Source: a virus
DNA length: 45,955 nucleotides
Reading direction: 5' to 3' (one strand)
IMG/VR virus record: IMGVR_UViG_3300042453_000938
Location: 1-45,955 of that record
This document shows, in pieces, positions 1 to 8,214 of the stretch (the first letter of the stretch is position 1; each line of letters starts with the position of its first letter). The notes under the pieces are model-generated. The model searched no databases and was not told the origin of the DNA. It worked only from the letters and a program-made list of their open reading frames with translations. Both the position numbers and the translations under genes were made by a program.

Positions 1-130
1 AACGGATGCTAACGGATGCTAACGGATGGTAACGGGTGGTAACGGATGCTAACGGATGCTAACGGATGGTAACGGGTGGTAAGGGGTGCTAACGAGTGGT
101 AACGAGTGGTAACGAATGCCAAGGCGAGTC
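1..130. repeat. Tandem decamer array, left end (13 units)
   Basis: Thirteen consecutive 10-bp units of the form AACGnnTGnT (for example AACGGATGCT, AACGGGTGGT, AACGAGTGGT). Bases 1-40 and 41-80 are two identical copies of a 40-bp block made of four units. The array runs into the first codons of the small terminase gene at 116. Bases 10-135 recur exactly at 45830-45955, so this is the right-hand part of one array that spans the junction of a circular or end-redundant genome. Each + strand unit begins with TAA across the unit boundary, so the array cannot be translated on that strand. Its position upstream of the terminase genes makes a packaging-recognition or protein-binding array the likeliest role, by inference. 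Confidence 0.9.
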
Positions 131-523
131 AAACAGCCTCACGGAGGTGAAACAAATCAATGGTTGCCGGGAGAAAGCGGCAATCCGAATGGCCGTCCTC
201 GCAAGTTGGTCAGCAGCGTACTTAAAGGCATGAAGGAAGCGGGTGTGGAACCCGTGAGCGCAATACAAGTGGCCGAGGTGATGGAAACAATGCTCAATGC
301 GACCAAAGCGGAACTCGTCGCCACCGCACAAGACGAGACACAGCCGTTCCTTCTACGCATCACAGCGAAGGAACTGCTGTCAAAGCAAGGCTGGTTCGTT
401 CTATCATCAATGTTAGACCGCTCTCACGGCAAGCCTTCACAACGCTCATCGGCAGACCTATACACACAAGCGGACAGGCGCACAATCATTGAGTTGCCAA
501 ACGGGCTATCGATTGACCTCTAA
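116..523 (+). CDS. terS: Terminase small subunit-like protein (DUF5681-type N-terminus)
   Basis: 135 aa. Residues 16-30 read WLPGESGNPNGRPRK, the hallmark of the DUF5681 domain often found at the start of phage small-terminase-like proteins. The rest is mixed helical sequence, as expected for a DNA-recognition subunit. It directly precedes the large terminase gene, which supports the role of choosing DNA for packaging. The start codon lies inside the last decamer of the tandem array, so the putative recognition repeats and the gene for the recognising protein are contiguous. There is no Shine-Dalgarno sequence. The first 10 bases of the gene are repeated at the far end of the contig, as expected for a closed molecule. 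A general DNA-binding role is the alternative. Confidence 0.65.
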   Translation: MPRRVKQPHGGETNQWLPGESGNPNGRPRKLVSSVLKGMKEAGVEPVSAIQVAEVMETMLNATKAELVATAQDETQPFLLRITAKELLSKQGWFVLSSMLDRSHGKPSQRSSADLYTQADRRTIIELPNGLSIDL

Positions 524-525
524 TG

Positions 526-540
526 TTCGGGAAACCCGAA
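526..540. promoter_or_regulatory. 15-bp palindrome TTCGGG-AAA-CCCGAA
   Basis: Perfect 6-bp arms around a 3-bp spacer in the 33-bp gap between the small and large terminase genes. The same palindrome with spacer TTA occurs at 27893-27907, and a one-base variant at 39603-39617. As DNA it resembles an operator for a dimeric regulator; as RNA it is a short hairpin. No function is proven. Confidence 0.5.
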
Positions 541-556
541 AGAATGTACGTGTTCT

Positions 557-1951
557 ATGGGCGTAACCGCTACAATCAACAACGAGACGAACCCCAAACA
601 GGTGCAAGCGTTCACGCGCCTGATGGAGATGGTGGCGTACTACGAGGGTAGGCGGAAGAACACATTGCCCAAGAACTACAAGCCGAAGCCGCACATGACC
701 AAGAGGCAATTCTTCTACGGTGGCGGCATCCGTGGCGGCAAGACGTTCTTGTATTTGATTGTGCTGGTGTTGCTTGCAAAGCGGTATCCGAAGACCCGTT
801 GGCACATCGTTCGCGCCTCTATGCCCGACTTGACGCGGAACACGGAGCCAAGCCTGTTGAAGATATTGGGTGACGCTGATGTGACGTGGAAGCGAGGCGG
901 GTTGGAATACCACGTTCAATTCAGCAACGGGTCACGCATCTACTTCATGTCCGAGAACTATGCGCGTGACCCCGACCTCAATCGCTTCAAAGGGTTGGAG
1001 ACGAACGGCTTTCTACTTGAACAAGTGGAGGAGTTGCGGCAAGAGACATACGACAAAGCATTGGAGCGCGTGGGCAGTTACTACGTTGAAGACATGCCTC
1101 CGCCAATCGTGCTTGCCACATTCAATCCCGCGTTCAATTGGGTCAAAGACATCATCCACGACCGATGGATGCAAGACCCTGACAGCGTTCCGTTTGACTA
1201 CACTACAGCACTCGCCAAGGACAACGCGAAGGTGACCGAGGAGCAATGGGAGCAATGGAAGAACCTTGACCCAGCCACATATGCGCGCTTCATTGAAGGT
1301 CTGTGGGAAGCGGACTTGAAAGGTCGCTTCATGTACGGCTTCGATGAGAAGAAGCACATTGCTGCCGTGGAGTATGATGCGCAATGGCCGCTGTTCATCA
1401 GTTTCGACTTCAACGTAGACCCAGCGTGTTGCATCTTGTTTCAGACAGACCAAGAGACGTGGTTCCACATCATTGATGAGGTTCGCCTTGAGAACGCGGA
1501 TACCCCGACCGTGTGTGATGCCATCAAGTTGAGGTATGCACATCTTCAGCCGGAGATATACGTCACGGGTGACGCAAGCGGCATAGCAAGGATGAGCGGG
1601 TTGCGCAACCATTTGAGTCAGTACAACGTGATAGCCAACGAACTTCAGTTGAGTGATGACCGCTTCGTGTTGTCAGCAAGCAATCCGGGCATCAGCGACA
1701 GCCGTATGTTCTGCAACTCCGTGTGGACACGCTTTCCGAAGGTGCGCATACACCCGCGATGCAAGTGGACGAAGCACGATTTGAACTTCGTTGAGATCAT
1801 GCGAAGCAGCGAAGGCGAGGTTAAGATTAAGAAGACGGGCAAGTTGAAGCACGCTCCTCTTGGCGCGGAGAGTATGGGCCACTTGCTTGATTGCACGCGA
1901 TACGCCATGCACAACACGCTCTTCGACTTTGTCCAATTGCCGAAGAGTTGA
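557..1951 (+). CDS. terL: Terminase large subunit
   Basis: 464 aa, a normal length for TerL. The N-terminal ATPase shows a Walker A-type motif GGGIRGGKT at 55-63, a hydrophobic strand ending in acidic residues (GFLLEQVEEL, 151-160) as Walker B with catalytic glutamate, and the coupling motif ATFNP at 187-191 followed by W195. The C-terminal nuclease has SFDFNVD at 282-288 and GDAS at 338-341, giving the metal-binding aspartates D284 and D339. The protein would translocate DNA into the prohead and cut it. It follows the small subunit by 33 bp. An alternative in-frame start further upstream is not needed. Confidence 0.93.
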   Translation: MGVTATINNETNPKQVQAFTRLMEMVAYYEGRRKNTLPKNYKPKPHMTKRQFFYGGGIRGGKTFLYLIVLVLLAKRYPKTRWHIVRASMPDLTRNTEPSLLKILGDADVTWKRGGLEYHVQFSNGSRIYFMSENYARDPDLNRFKGLETNGFLLEQVEELRQETYDKALERVGSYYVEDMPPPIVLATFNPAFNWVKDIIHDRWMQDPDSVPFDYTTALAKDNAKVTEEQWEQWKNLDPATYARFIEGLWEADLKGRFMYGFDEKKHIAAVEYDAQWPLFISFDFNVDPACCILFQTDQETWFHIIDEVRLENADTPTVCDAIKLRYAHLQPEIYVTGDASGIARMSGLRNHLSQYNVIANELQLSDDRFVLSASNPGISDSRMFCNSVWTRFPKVRIHPRCKWTKHDLNFVEIMRSSEGEVKIKKTGKLKHAPLGAESMGHLLDCTRYAMHNTLFDFVQLPKS

Positions 1952-1965
1952 CGTGATACCTTGCG

Positions 1966-2136
1966 ATGATGAACAGGCGATACGTTGATAGGCCAATGGA
2001 GTTCGTGGCACGCGTCACGCCCGAACCCAACGAATGCTATCCGTGCGAGGTCTACGAAAAGGTCGTGGCTCTGCAAACGATTGAAGAAGGTGTTGAGTAC
2101 GATGTCGTGTATACGGTGGTGCTGTGCTTGAATTGA
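1966..2136 (+). CDS. Small hypothetical protein (56 aa)
   Basis: A short open frame starting MMNRRYVDRP fills the space between the large terminase and the next gene. It begins 15 bp after the terminase stop and ends 5 bp before the next ATG, as expected for tightly packed phage genes. It contains a CYPC pair (two cysteines three residues apart) and a beta-rich, acidic second half ending in VVLCLN. No family is recognised. Support is the tight fit to its neighbours and the frame open across the whole gap. Confidence 0.5.
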   Translation: MMNRRYVDRPMEFVARVTPEPNECYPCEVYEKVVALQTIEEGVEYDVVYTVVLCLN

Positions 2137-2141
2137 ACGCT

Positions 2142-2744
2142 ATGGACAAACGAACGTGGACAGACCAATACGGGGTGGAGCATGAGGCGTCGCTCATGTA
2201 CACCGACAGCAAGGGAAGCAAGTGGTACGCCTTCGACAAGCCCTTGGCAATGCCAGCGGCACGCGCTGTGAGCGCGGAACTCGCGGCTGAATGGGCATTG
2301 ATGAACTTCACCCCTGCTGACTTGCTGGCCTACATCAACAAGATGAAGGAGATGGGCAACAAGGGTCAGGTGGTTGATATGTTCGGAACGCTACACTACA
2401 TGGAGCAGCGTGTGCAATGGGCGATGGAGGCGAGAAGCATGCTTGAACTCGCGAAATGCTACTTCGTGATGGATGATGAGCCGTTGCAGATGCAGACGGA
2501 GAAGCATGATGAATTGAAGGAGGCGAGGTGGAAGGAAGACCCGGAGTGCCGTGGTTTTTTTTTGCGGCAAGCATTCGTCATCACCAAAGGCTATTCGGGC
2601 TTCTCCGAGATAGACATCCAAGACTATTTGAAGGCGCAGGAGGTGATACATCTGCGCAGGGTCGCGGAGGACTTGAGAAAGCAAGAGCCAAGCGGAGGTG
2701 GAGGTGGGCGCAAGAAGTTCTTTATGAAAAGAGGGAGGACTTGA
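2142..2744 (+). CDS. Putative tail assembly chaperone, main frame
   Basis: 200 aa, taking the ATG at 2142 just after the previous stop; a GTG at 2124 is in frame but overlaps that gene. The C-terminus is glycine- and lysine-rich (GGGGGRKKFFMKRGRT). Position is the main clue: it sits directly before the tape measure gene, where siphoviruses encode gpG/gpT-like chaperones that coat the tape measure during tail assembly. A second frame downstream (2759-2902, minus-one relative to this one) stays open through the end of this gene, as in the classic frameshift arrangement. A run of nine T at 2555-2563 (codons GGT-TTT-TTT-TTG) is slippery, but it lies mid-gene. The function is inferred from context only. 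Confidence 0.5.
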   Translation: MDKRTWTDQYGVEHEASLMYTDSKGSKWYAFDKPLAMPAARAVSAELAAEWALMNFTPADLLAYINKMKEMGNKGQVVDMFGTLHYMEQRVQWAMEARSMLELAKCYFVMDDEPLQMQTEKHDELKEARWKEDPECRGFFLRQAFVITKGYSGFSEIDIQDYLKAQEVIHLRRVAEDLRKQEPSGGGGGRKKFFMKRGRT

Positions 2745-2758
2745 ATGCGCAAGCGTTC

Positions 2759-2902
2759 ATGGTGTGCAAACGGCTACCAAGTGAGGTTGACAGATTGTTG
2801 GGTGGCACGGCAGAGAACTACTATCAAACCGTGAGTACCTTCGTGCGGCTATCCGACTTGCAACAACAGGCGAGTGAGGTAGACGATAACGATGGCGGTT
2901 GA
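2759..2902 (+). CDS. Minus-one-frame extension or small ORF before the tape measure
   Basis: 47 aa if it starts at ATG 2759 (MVCKRLPSEVDRLLGG...). The frame is open from 2528, so it overlaps the end of the upstream gene without a stop and could be reached by a minus-one ribosomal shift rather than by its own start. It ends 11 bp inside the tape measure gene. This is the position of the 'T' half of a G/GT chaperone pair. A purine-rich stretch AGAGGGAGGA at 2730-2739 lies ahead of the overlap and resembles a Shine-Dalgarno sequence, unusual in this genome. No family recognised. Confidence 0.45.
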   Translation: MVCKRLPSEVDRLLGGTAENYYQTVSTFVRLSDLQQQASEVDDNDGG

Positions 2903-5900
2903 GAACATCATATTCCGCATCACAACCGAGGTCACCGACAAGGAAGGCCCGGTTGTACTTGCCGCGTCAATAGAGAAACTCGACAAGGAGTACACAGACG
3001 CGCAGAAGAAGGTTACCGCCTTCAACAACGAGGTCAACAAGGGAGCAACAGGCGCGAACGCGTCCGCGCAAGCCGCGAACAACGCGGCTAAAGGCGCACA
3101 GACCCTTGGCAATACGGTTCAAGGTGCCGCGAATGGTATGCGCGGGCTTGGCGCGGCAACACAAGGGGCCGGACAAGCCGTGAACAACACGGGCGCAAGC
3201 GCACGCAAGGCGGCTCAAGACATGGGGAACCTTGGCAAAGCGTCCAAGGAAACGGGAGGCATCATTGCCGAGAGCGTGAAGCAGTTTGCGCAATTCTTTG
3301 CAATCGATGCAATCGTTCGCGGAGTGTTCAACACCATCAGCGGTGGCGTTGACAGCATCATTGAGTTCGACGATGCTCTTGCTGAACTCTCGTCCATCAC
3401 GGGCGCAACCGGAACAGACCTTGACTTCCTTCGTGAAGCGTCAATTCGGTTCAGCCAAGAGACCACGGTGGGGGCATCCGACGTAGCCAAGGCATTCACG
3501 GCCATCGGCAGCGCACGTCCTGACCTATTGAAGAACAAGGAAGCGTTGTCGGAGGTGACGCGTGAGGCTATCACGCTATCCGAAGCCGCCAAGATTGACC
3601 TTGCAACGGCTGGTGCGGCAGTTGCTGGCGCGTTGAACCAATTCAACCTTCCCGCTTCGGAGAGCGGTCGCATTATCAACGTGCTTGCGGCTGGCTCACT
3701 TGAAGGCGCGGCCAATATCAGCGAGGTAGGTGAGACGATTGACAAGGTCGGAACCGTGCTTGCGGCCAACAACGTCACCATTGAGCAAGGCGTTGCCCTG
3801 ACCGAAACATTGGCGGAGAAGAACTTGAAAGGTGCGGAAGCGGGAACGCAGTTAAGGAACATCGTTCTCCGCCTTGTACAATCCGGCAAGGGCTTCGTAG
3901 ATGGGCAATTCAACATCAATGCGGCACTGGAACAGACGCGAAAAGAGTTTGAAGGCATACAAGACCCCGTGAAGCGTGCGGAAGCACAGGTCAAACTATT
4001 CGGCCTTGAGTCCGTGACGGCAGCGAACATCCTTCTGAACAACACAAGCACATTTGAACGCCTCACGACAGCGGTTACGGGTACAGATGTGGCATACAGG
4101 CAAGCCGAGACGAACAATGCTACGCTGGCGGCATCGTTAGCCAAGTTGGGCAACGCGGTTGAGAACGTCTTTCTTGGCTTTACACAAACATCATCCGTAG
4201 CGGGGCGTGCCATCAATTTCCTTGCGGAGAACCTTGAAAGCATCGTTAAGGTTGTCGGGTCGGGTATAATTGCCTTTACCGCTTATCGCGCCATTGTGGC
4301 GAGTTTGCTTGTTCTGAAGAAGGCATATCAGGCAACCGTAGCCGCTGTCACCGTTGTGAAGCGGCTGTATACTATTGCGACCACCAATGCTGCTGGCGCA
4401 ACCCGTGCATTGAATATCGCAACGAATGCAACACCGTGGGGCTTGCTGATTGGCGGTATTGCCGCTGTGGTGAGTGCGCTCGTGCTGTTCAATGACGAAA
4501 CGGAGAAAGCAAATAAGAACCAGAAAGACCTCAACGACAAGACGAAGGAGGCAATTGCGCTTCGCCTTCGGCTTGCGACAGCAGGGGCGGACGTGAATTC
4601 GCAAGTCAATGCAAGGGCGGCATTAGATACCGAACAACTCCAAGCCCTATCAGCAAACATTGACCAGCAGATAGCCGAGTATGACAGGCTTGCCGTTGAG
4701 GTCGCTGGCAAAGAAACTGCGTCAGCGGGTGCCATCGAAAAGGCGCGAGAAGAACGCAACCAAAAGATATTGGAACTGGAAAAGGAACTTGCAACGGAGC
4801 AAGACCAATTGCGGAGGTTTGATATTCAATTGCAGATTGACAATTTGAAAGATGCCGCATCGGATAGGCGAGAGGTAACGCGTATAGCAGGAGTAGCCAT
4901 TACGCTTGACGAAGCGACACAGAACAAGAAGCGTCTCGAAGGTCAAAAGAAGTTGGTGGAAGACACCTTGAAGGAACGCAAGAAATTAGAGGGCAAGGGA
5001 ACAGGAACGACAAGCGACAAGGCGGCAGAAACACCAGCCCTTGCCGGAAGTATTAAAGCGTTGCAAGACGAGCAAAAGAAACTTCAGAACATCTTGACTG
5101 ACAAGGTGAAGATTGGAAGCGAGGAGTTCAACAAGGTTCGCGACCAATACATTGATGTCACCAAGCGATTGAAGGAAGCGCAAGACCTATTGGGTGAGAA
5201 GGAGGTATTCCCGGCAGGGTCATTGAATGCTTTGAACGCTGAATTGCGCACGCTCAAGACAGCATTGGATAACCTACCGGGAGATGCGACCAACTTTGAT
5301 GAGGTATCCGCGAAAGTCAAAGTATTGCAAGCGGAGATTGACAAGTTGAACAAGAAGATTGCGGGGGCGGACGAGGCCGACCCCAAAGCAAGGCTCAACC
5401 GCTTGCAAGAAGAGGAGCGCACAACATTGGCCTTCGCTGACCTTGACCAACAAGCCAAGGTCACGCTGGCGCAGAACGCCAAGGCATCACAAGACGAACT
5501 TGACAAGATTGAACGCGATGGAAACCGAGAGCGTTTGGTTCTTCAGTTAGACTTTGCTCGGAGAAAGTTGGAGATATTGCAAGCATCAGGCATTGCCACG
5601 GAGGATGACATAACAGAGCAGACCAACAGGGTGAGGGAACTTGAAGCAACGCTGAACCTACCCGCCTCGAAACCAAAGAGCGATGCGGATATACGGAGAG
5701 AGTACGTTGCCGGGGTTGCTGAAGACGCGCAGAAGATTGCACAACTTGGCATAGACGCGTGGAAGGCATGGTCAGACGCTCAACAGCAATCGCTCGACCT
5801 TCAGATACAAGCACAGGAAGGCAGGGTACAAGAGGCGCGTGAACTTGCCGACAAGGGCAACGCAACGGTGCTTGAGCAAGAGAAGAAACGTCTTCAACAA

Positions 5901-6485
5901 CTCAACGATGAGCGAAAGCGTGCCGCTCGTCAGAGCCTTGCCATTGCGCAACTTGAAGCCGCTGCTGCCGGAGCGGTTGCCATTGCCCGTGCTGCGGCAG
6001 AGGGAGGTGGCTTCTTGACTGCGGTGACCATTGCATCCACAATCATTGCGTTGACGGCAGGCCTTGCGCAGGCGCGTGCGCTCACAACATCATCCATACC
6101 AGCGTTCCGCAAGGGTGGTAGTGCAGATTGGTCGCGCCTTGGCGGATACACAGGTTCGGGAAATCCCGACAATATCTCCAATGTTCTTGGGGGAAAGCCG
6201 TACATCTACCACGCAAATGAATACATCATGCCGCATGAAGTCGTGAGCGTTGGAGACAACAAGCGTTGGCTTGAGCAAATCCATCGCGGACGCGTAGACA
6301 TTGGCAAGATGCTTGGCAAGAACAAGGGCGTGAAGATTGGTATTGATGGTGACCGAGGTGCTGACAGGATTGTGAAGGCGATTGAGTCACAGCCGCGCAC
6401 GTCCGTGTACATGGACGGAGAAGGCATCAGTATGCTTGTCCAAGGCCACATCCGCAAGACCAATATGCTCAACACCCGCAGATGA
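2892..6485 (+). CDS. Tail tape measure protein (TP901-type core)
   Basis: 1197 aa, the longest gene. The N-terminus (about residues 1-120) is a heptad-like Ala/Gly/Asn-rich helix. Residues roughly 130-420 carry the TP901-type core, with stretches such as AAGAVAGALNQFNL and LKGAEAGTQLRNIVLRL. Two hydrophobic segments follow (around 450-500 and 515-535, PWGLLIGGIAAVVSALVLF). Long coiled coils run from about 550 to 1010, then another hydrophobic Ala-rich helix and a globular end. The role is to set tail length and possibly to form the DNA channel in the host membrane. Using the usual rule of about 1.5 angstrom per residue, the tail would be near 180 nm. Its start overlaps the preceding small frame by 11 bp. 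Confidence 0.92.
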   Translation: MAVENIIFRITTEVTDKEGPVVLAASIEKLDKEYTDAQKKVTAFNNEVNKGATGANASAQAANNAAKGAQTLGNTVQGAANGMRGLGAATQGAGQAVNNTGASARKAAQDMGNLGKASKETGGIIAESVKQFAQFFAIDAIVRGVFNTISGGVDSIIEFDDALAELSSITGATGTDLDFLREASIRFSQETTVGASDVAKAFTAIGSARPDLLKNKEALSEVTREAITLSEAAKIDLATAGAAVAGALNQFNLPASESGRIINVLAAGSLEGAANISEVGETIDKVGTVLAANNVTIEQGVALTETLAEKNLKGAEAGTQLRNIVLRLVQSGKGFVDGQFNINAALEQTRKEFEGIQDPVKRAEAQVKLFGLESVTAANILLNNTSTFERLTTAVTGTDVAYRQAETNNATLAASLAKLGNAVENVFLGFTQTSSVAGRAINFLAENLESIVKVVGSGIIAFTAYRAIVASLLVLKKAYQATVAAVTVVKRLYTIATTNAAGATRALNIATNATPWGLLIGGIAAVVSALVLFNDETEKANKNQKDLNDKTKEAIALRLRLATAGADVNSQVNARAALDTEQLQALSANIDQQIAEYDRLAVEVAGKETASAGAIEKAREERNQKILELEKELATEQDQLRRFDIQLQIDNLKDAASDRREVTRIAGVAITLDEATQNKKRLEGQKKLVEDTLKERKKLEGKGTGTTSDKAAETPALAGSIKALQDEQKKLQNILTDKVKIGSEEFNKVRDQYIDVTKRLKEAQDLLGEKEVFPAGSLNALNAELRTLKTALDNLPGDATNFDEVSAKVKVLQAEIDKLNKKIAGADEADPKARLNRLQEEERTTLAFADLDQQAKVTLAQNAKASQDELDKIERDGNRERLVLQLDFARRKLEILQASGIATEDDITEQTNRVRELEATLNLPASKPKSDADIRREYVAGVAEDAQKIAQLGIDAWKAWSDAQQQSLDLQIQAQEGRVQEARELADKGNATVLEQEKKRLQQLNDERKRAARQSLAIAQLEAAAAGAVAIARAAAEGGGFLTAVTIASTIIALTAGLAQARALTTSSIPAFRKGGSADWSRLGGYTGSGNPDNISNVLGGKPYIYHANEYIMPHEVVSVGDNKRWLEQIHRGRVDIGKMLGKNKGVKIGIDGDRGADRIVKAIESQPRTSVYMDGEGISMLVQGHIRKTNMLNTRR

Positions 6486-8212
6486 TACGCCTATACGTCA
6501 ACAACGTCCTTGTGCCTGACTTCGATATGGACGGGGCGCAAGACATCACAACGAGCATTGATGTTGAGACAGAGGATGGCGAGAGCATCAAGAAGTCAAT
6601 CACCACGAACATCACGTTCTACGGGGAAACCTACGAGTACATCAAAGCGGAGTTGATTGACCCGGCAGATGGCCTGTTGCGTGAAGTGCCATTCCGTGTT
6701 GAGCACGTTTGCGAGGACGAGGCGGTGACCGTGTTCGTCGGTGTCATACAAGGGCAAACGATAGCATGGTGTGAAGGCGAATGCCGCGTTGAATGCACCG
6801 CTGTGGAGAAGACCCCGCAGAGCCTGATGATGGACTGCCTCAAGAGCCGCACGGTGTATGCCGGGCTTGAGGATGAGGCGCACCCTCGCATCACATATTG
6901 CGATGAGATAAGGCCGGATTGGTTGCACATTACGCTGCTCATCATTGCCCAGATATTGCAACTCGTCATCTTCAATTTTCTGACCCCGGTTTTCTACACC
7001 GTCATTGCCTTCGTGACAGTTCTCAATTTGATAATCGACTTCATCAACCTCACGGGTGCTGGCATTGATAACATTGACTTTGATGGCGACGACGAAACGA
7101 ACACCTTGCAGGAGTTCAATAACTGGGCGGAACAACTTGCCGAACGCATCATCGGCTGTGGCCGTATGCACCCATCAATGCTTATCAGGCGCATCTATCA
7201 ATACCATTGCCAACAATGCGGAGGTTCTTTCAATTCAAGCATCTTTACCGACCCATCAAGTCAATACTTCAACACGGTTCTGTTCAATGCGCAAGTGAAG
7301 AAAGGAACGCGTGAAGAAAGCGGCTCATTGATAAGCGAGAACCTTCCGGTGATGTCTCCGGTGTCGTTGTTGAACAAGTTGAAGACGGTGTTCAATGCAA
7401 GGTATGCTGTGCGCACAATTGCGGGTGTTCCTACGCTGGTCTTTGAGCGCAAGGATGCAATCGTTACAACGAGCGTGTGGGTTGACCCAATGGTGTTGAA
7501 GGCGGAAGGAAGGCTTGTTGATGGCTTGTGCTACGAATGGGACACAGATGCGCTTCCGGCATACTTGAATTGCGGATACAGCGAAGACCCTTTGGATGAA
7601 CCCGGCAACGAGGCGCGGAGCGTATATCGAGACATCGTTGAATGGAACCTTCCATTCAATCCAGCGCAGAAAGGCGCATCAGAAATACAATTTGAGTTCG
7701 GCATGAGCCGCAACAGGCGCGATGGGTATGAGATTGACACTTTGGACAGCGTCCTTTTCTGGCCTCCAATGGTTGCCGCATCCAATGAATACGGCAACGC
7801 GTTGCTGTTGTCACGCGGCCTTGCGGCATTGCCGAAATTGCTGATATGGGATGGCGCATACCCGCGGGGAGGAGTGCAGAACCAATACGTTGCTTACGGA
7901 AGGCCACCGGAGATGAACTTCAATTATCCTTTGCACTTCAACGAATGGAACTGCGCCCCGAACACATCATACCCAAGCAACGCTCCCGGCAAGAACCTCT
8001 ACGGAAGGTTTCATGCAATCGACAATCCAAAGTTGCTCAACACAAGGCGCATCAGGTTCAAGTTTGAGTTCGAGTTCACGCAAGCGCACATCACCTCCAT
8101 AGACCCGTTTGCCGTTGTTCCGTTGCCAATTGCCGGAGGCATCAACGGATACATCACGAACATCACAATCAACCACAAAGCGGGAACTATCTTGGTCTCC
8201 GGAAAAGCATAG
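6482..8212 (+). CDS. Tail tip/baseplate-type structural protein with hydrophobic hairpin
   Basis: 576 aa, ATG overlapping the tape measure stop. The place right after the tape measure is that of distal tail or tail-hub proteins. The N-terminal 140 residues are beta-rich with cysteines. A very hydrophobic double segment at about 148-190 (ITLLIIAQILQLVIFNFL, VFYTVIAFVTVLNLIIDF) could span a membrane as a hairpin, which is unusual for a tail-tip protein and would suit one that inserts into the host envelope. The rest is soluble and rich in aromatic residues. No family can be named by eye. An ordinary transmembrane protein is unlikely given the large soluble domains and operon position. Confidence 0.55.
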   Translation: MIRLYVNNVLVPDFDMDGAQDITTSIDVETEDGESIKKSITTNITFYGETYEYIKAELIDPADGLLREVPFRVEHVCEDEAVTVFVGVIQGQTIAWCEGECRVECTAVEKTPQSLMMDCLKSRTVYAGLEDEAHPRITYCDEIRPDWLHITLLIIAQILQLVIFNFLTPVFYTVIAFVTVLNLIIDFINLTGAGIDNIDFDGDDETNTLQEFNNWAEQLAERIIGCGRMHPSMLIRRIYQYHCQQCGGSFNSSIFTDPSSQYFNTVLFNAQVKKGTREESGSLISENLPVMSPVSLLNKLKTVFNARYAVRTIAGVPTLVFERKDAIVTTSVWVDPMVLKAEGRLVDGLCYEWDTDALPAYLNCGYSEDPLDEPGNEARSVYRDIVEWNLPFNPAQKGASEIQFEFGMSRNRRDGYEIDTLDSVLFWPPMVAASNEYGNALLLSRGLAALPKLLIWDGAYPRGGVQNQYVAYGRPPEMNFNYPLHFNEWNCAPNTSYPSNAPGKNLYGRFHAIDNPKLLNTRRIRFKFEFEFTQAHITSIDPFAVVPLPIAGGINGYITNITINHKAGTILVSGKA

Positions 8213-8214
8213 CC

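Noticed and set aside
2555-2563. Nine-T run as a sequencing error breaking a gene
   Set aside because: The reading frame continues with normal-looking protein sequence (LRQAFVITKGYSGFSEIDIQ), so no correction is needed.
3215-4243. Long reverse-strand open frame opposite the tape measure gene
   Set aside because: It is Ser/Ala/Arg-rich shadow sequence opposite a well-supported gene. All convincing genes are on the + strand.
6156-6171. Fourth copy of the TTCGGG/CCCGA palindrome (TTCGGGAAATCCCGAC)
   Set aside because: The spacer is 4 bp and the outer base is mismatched, inside a conserved coding region, so it is probably chance.
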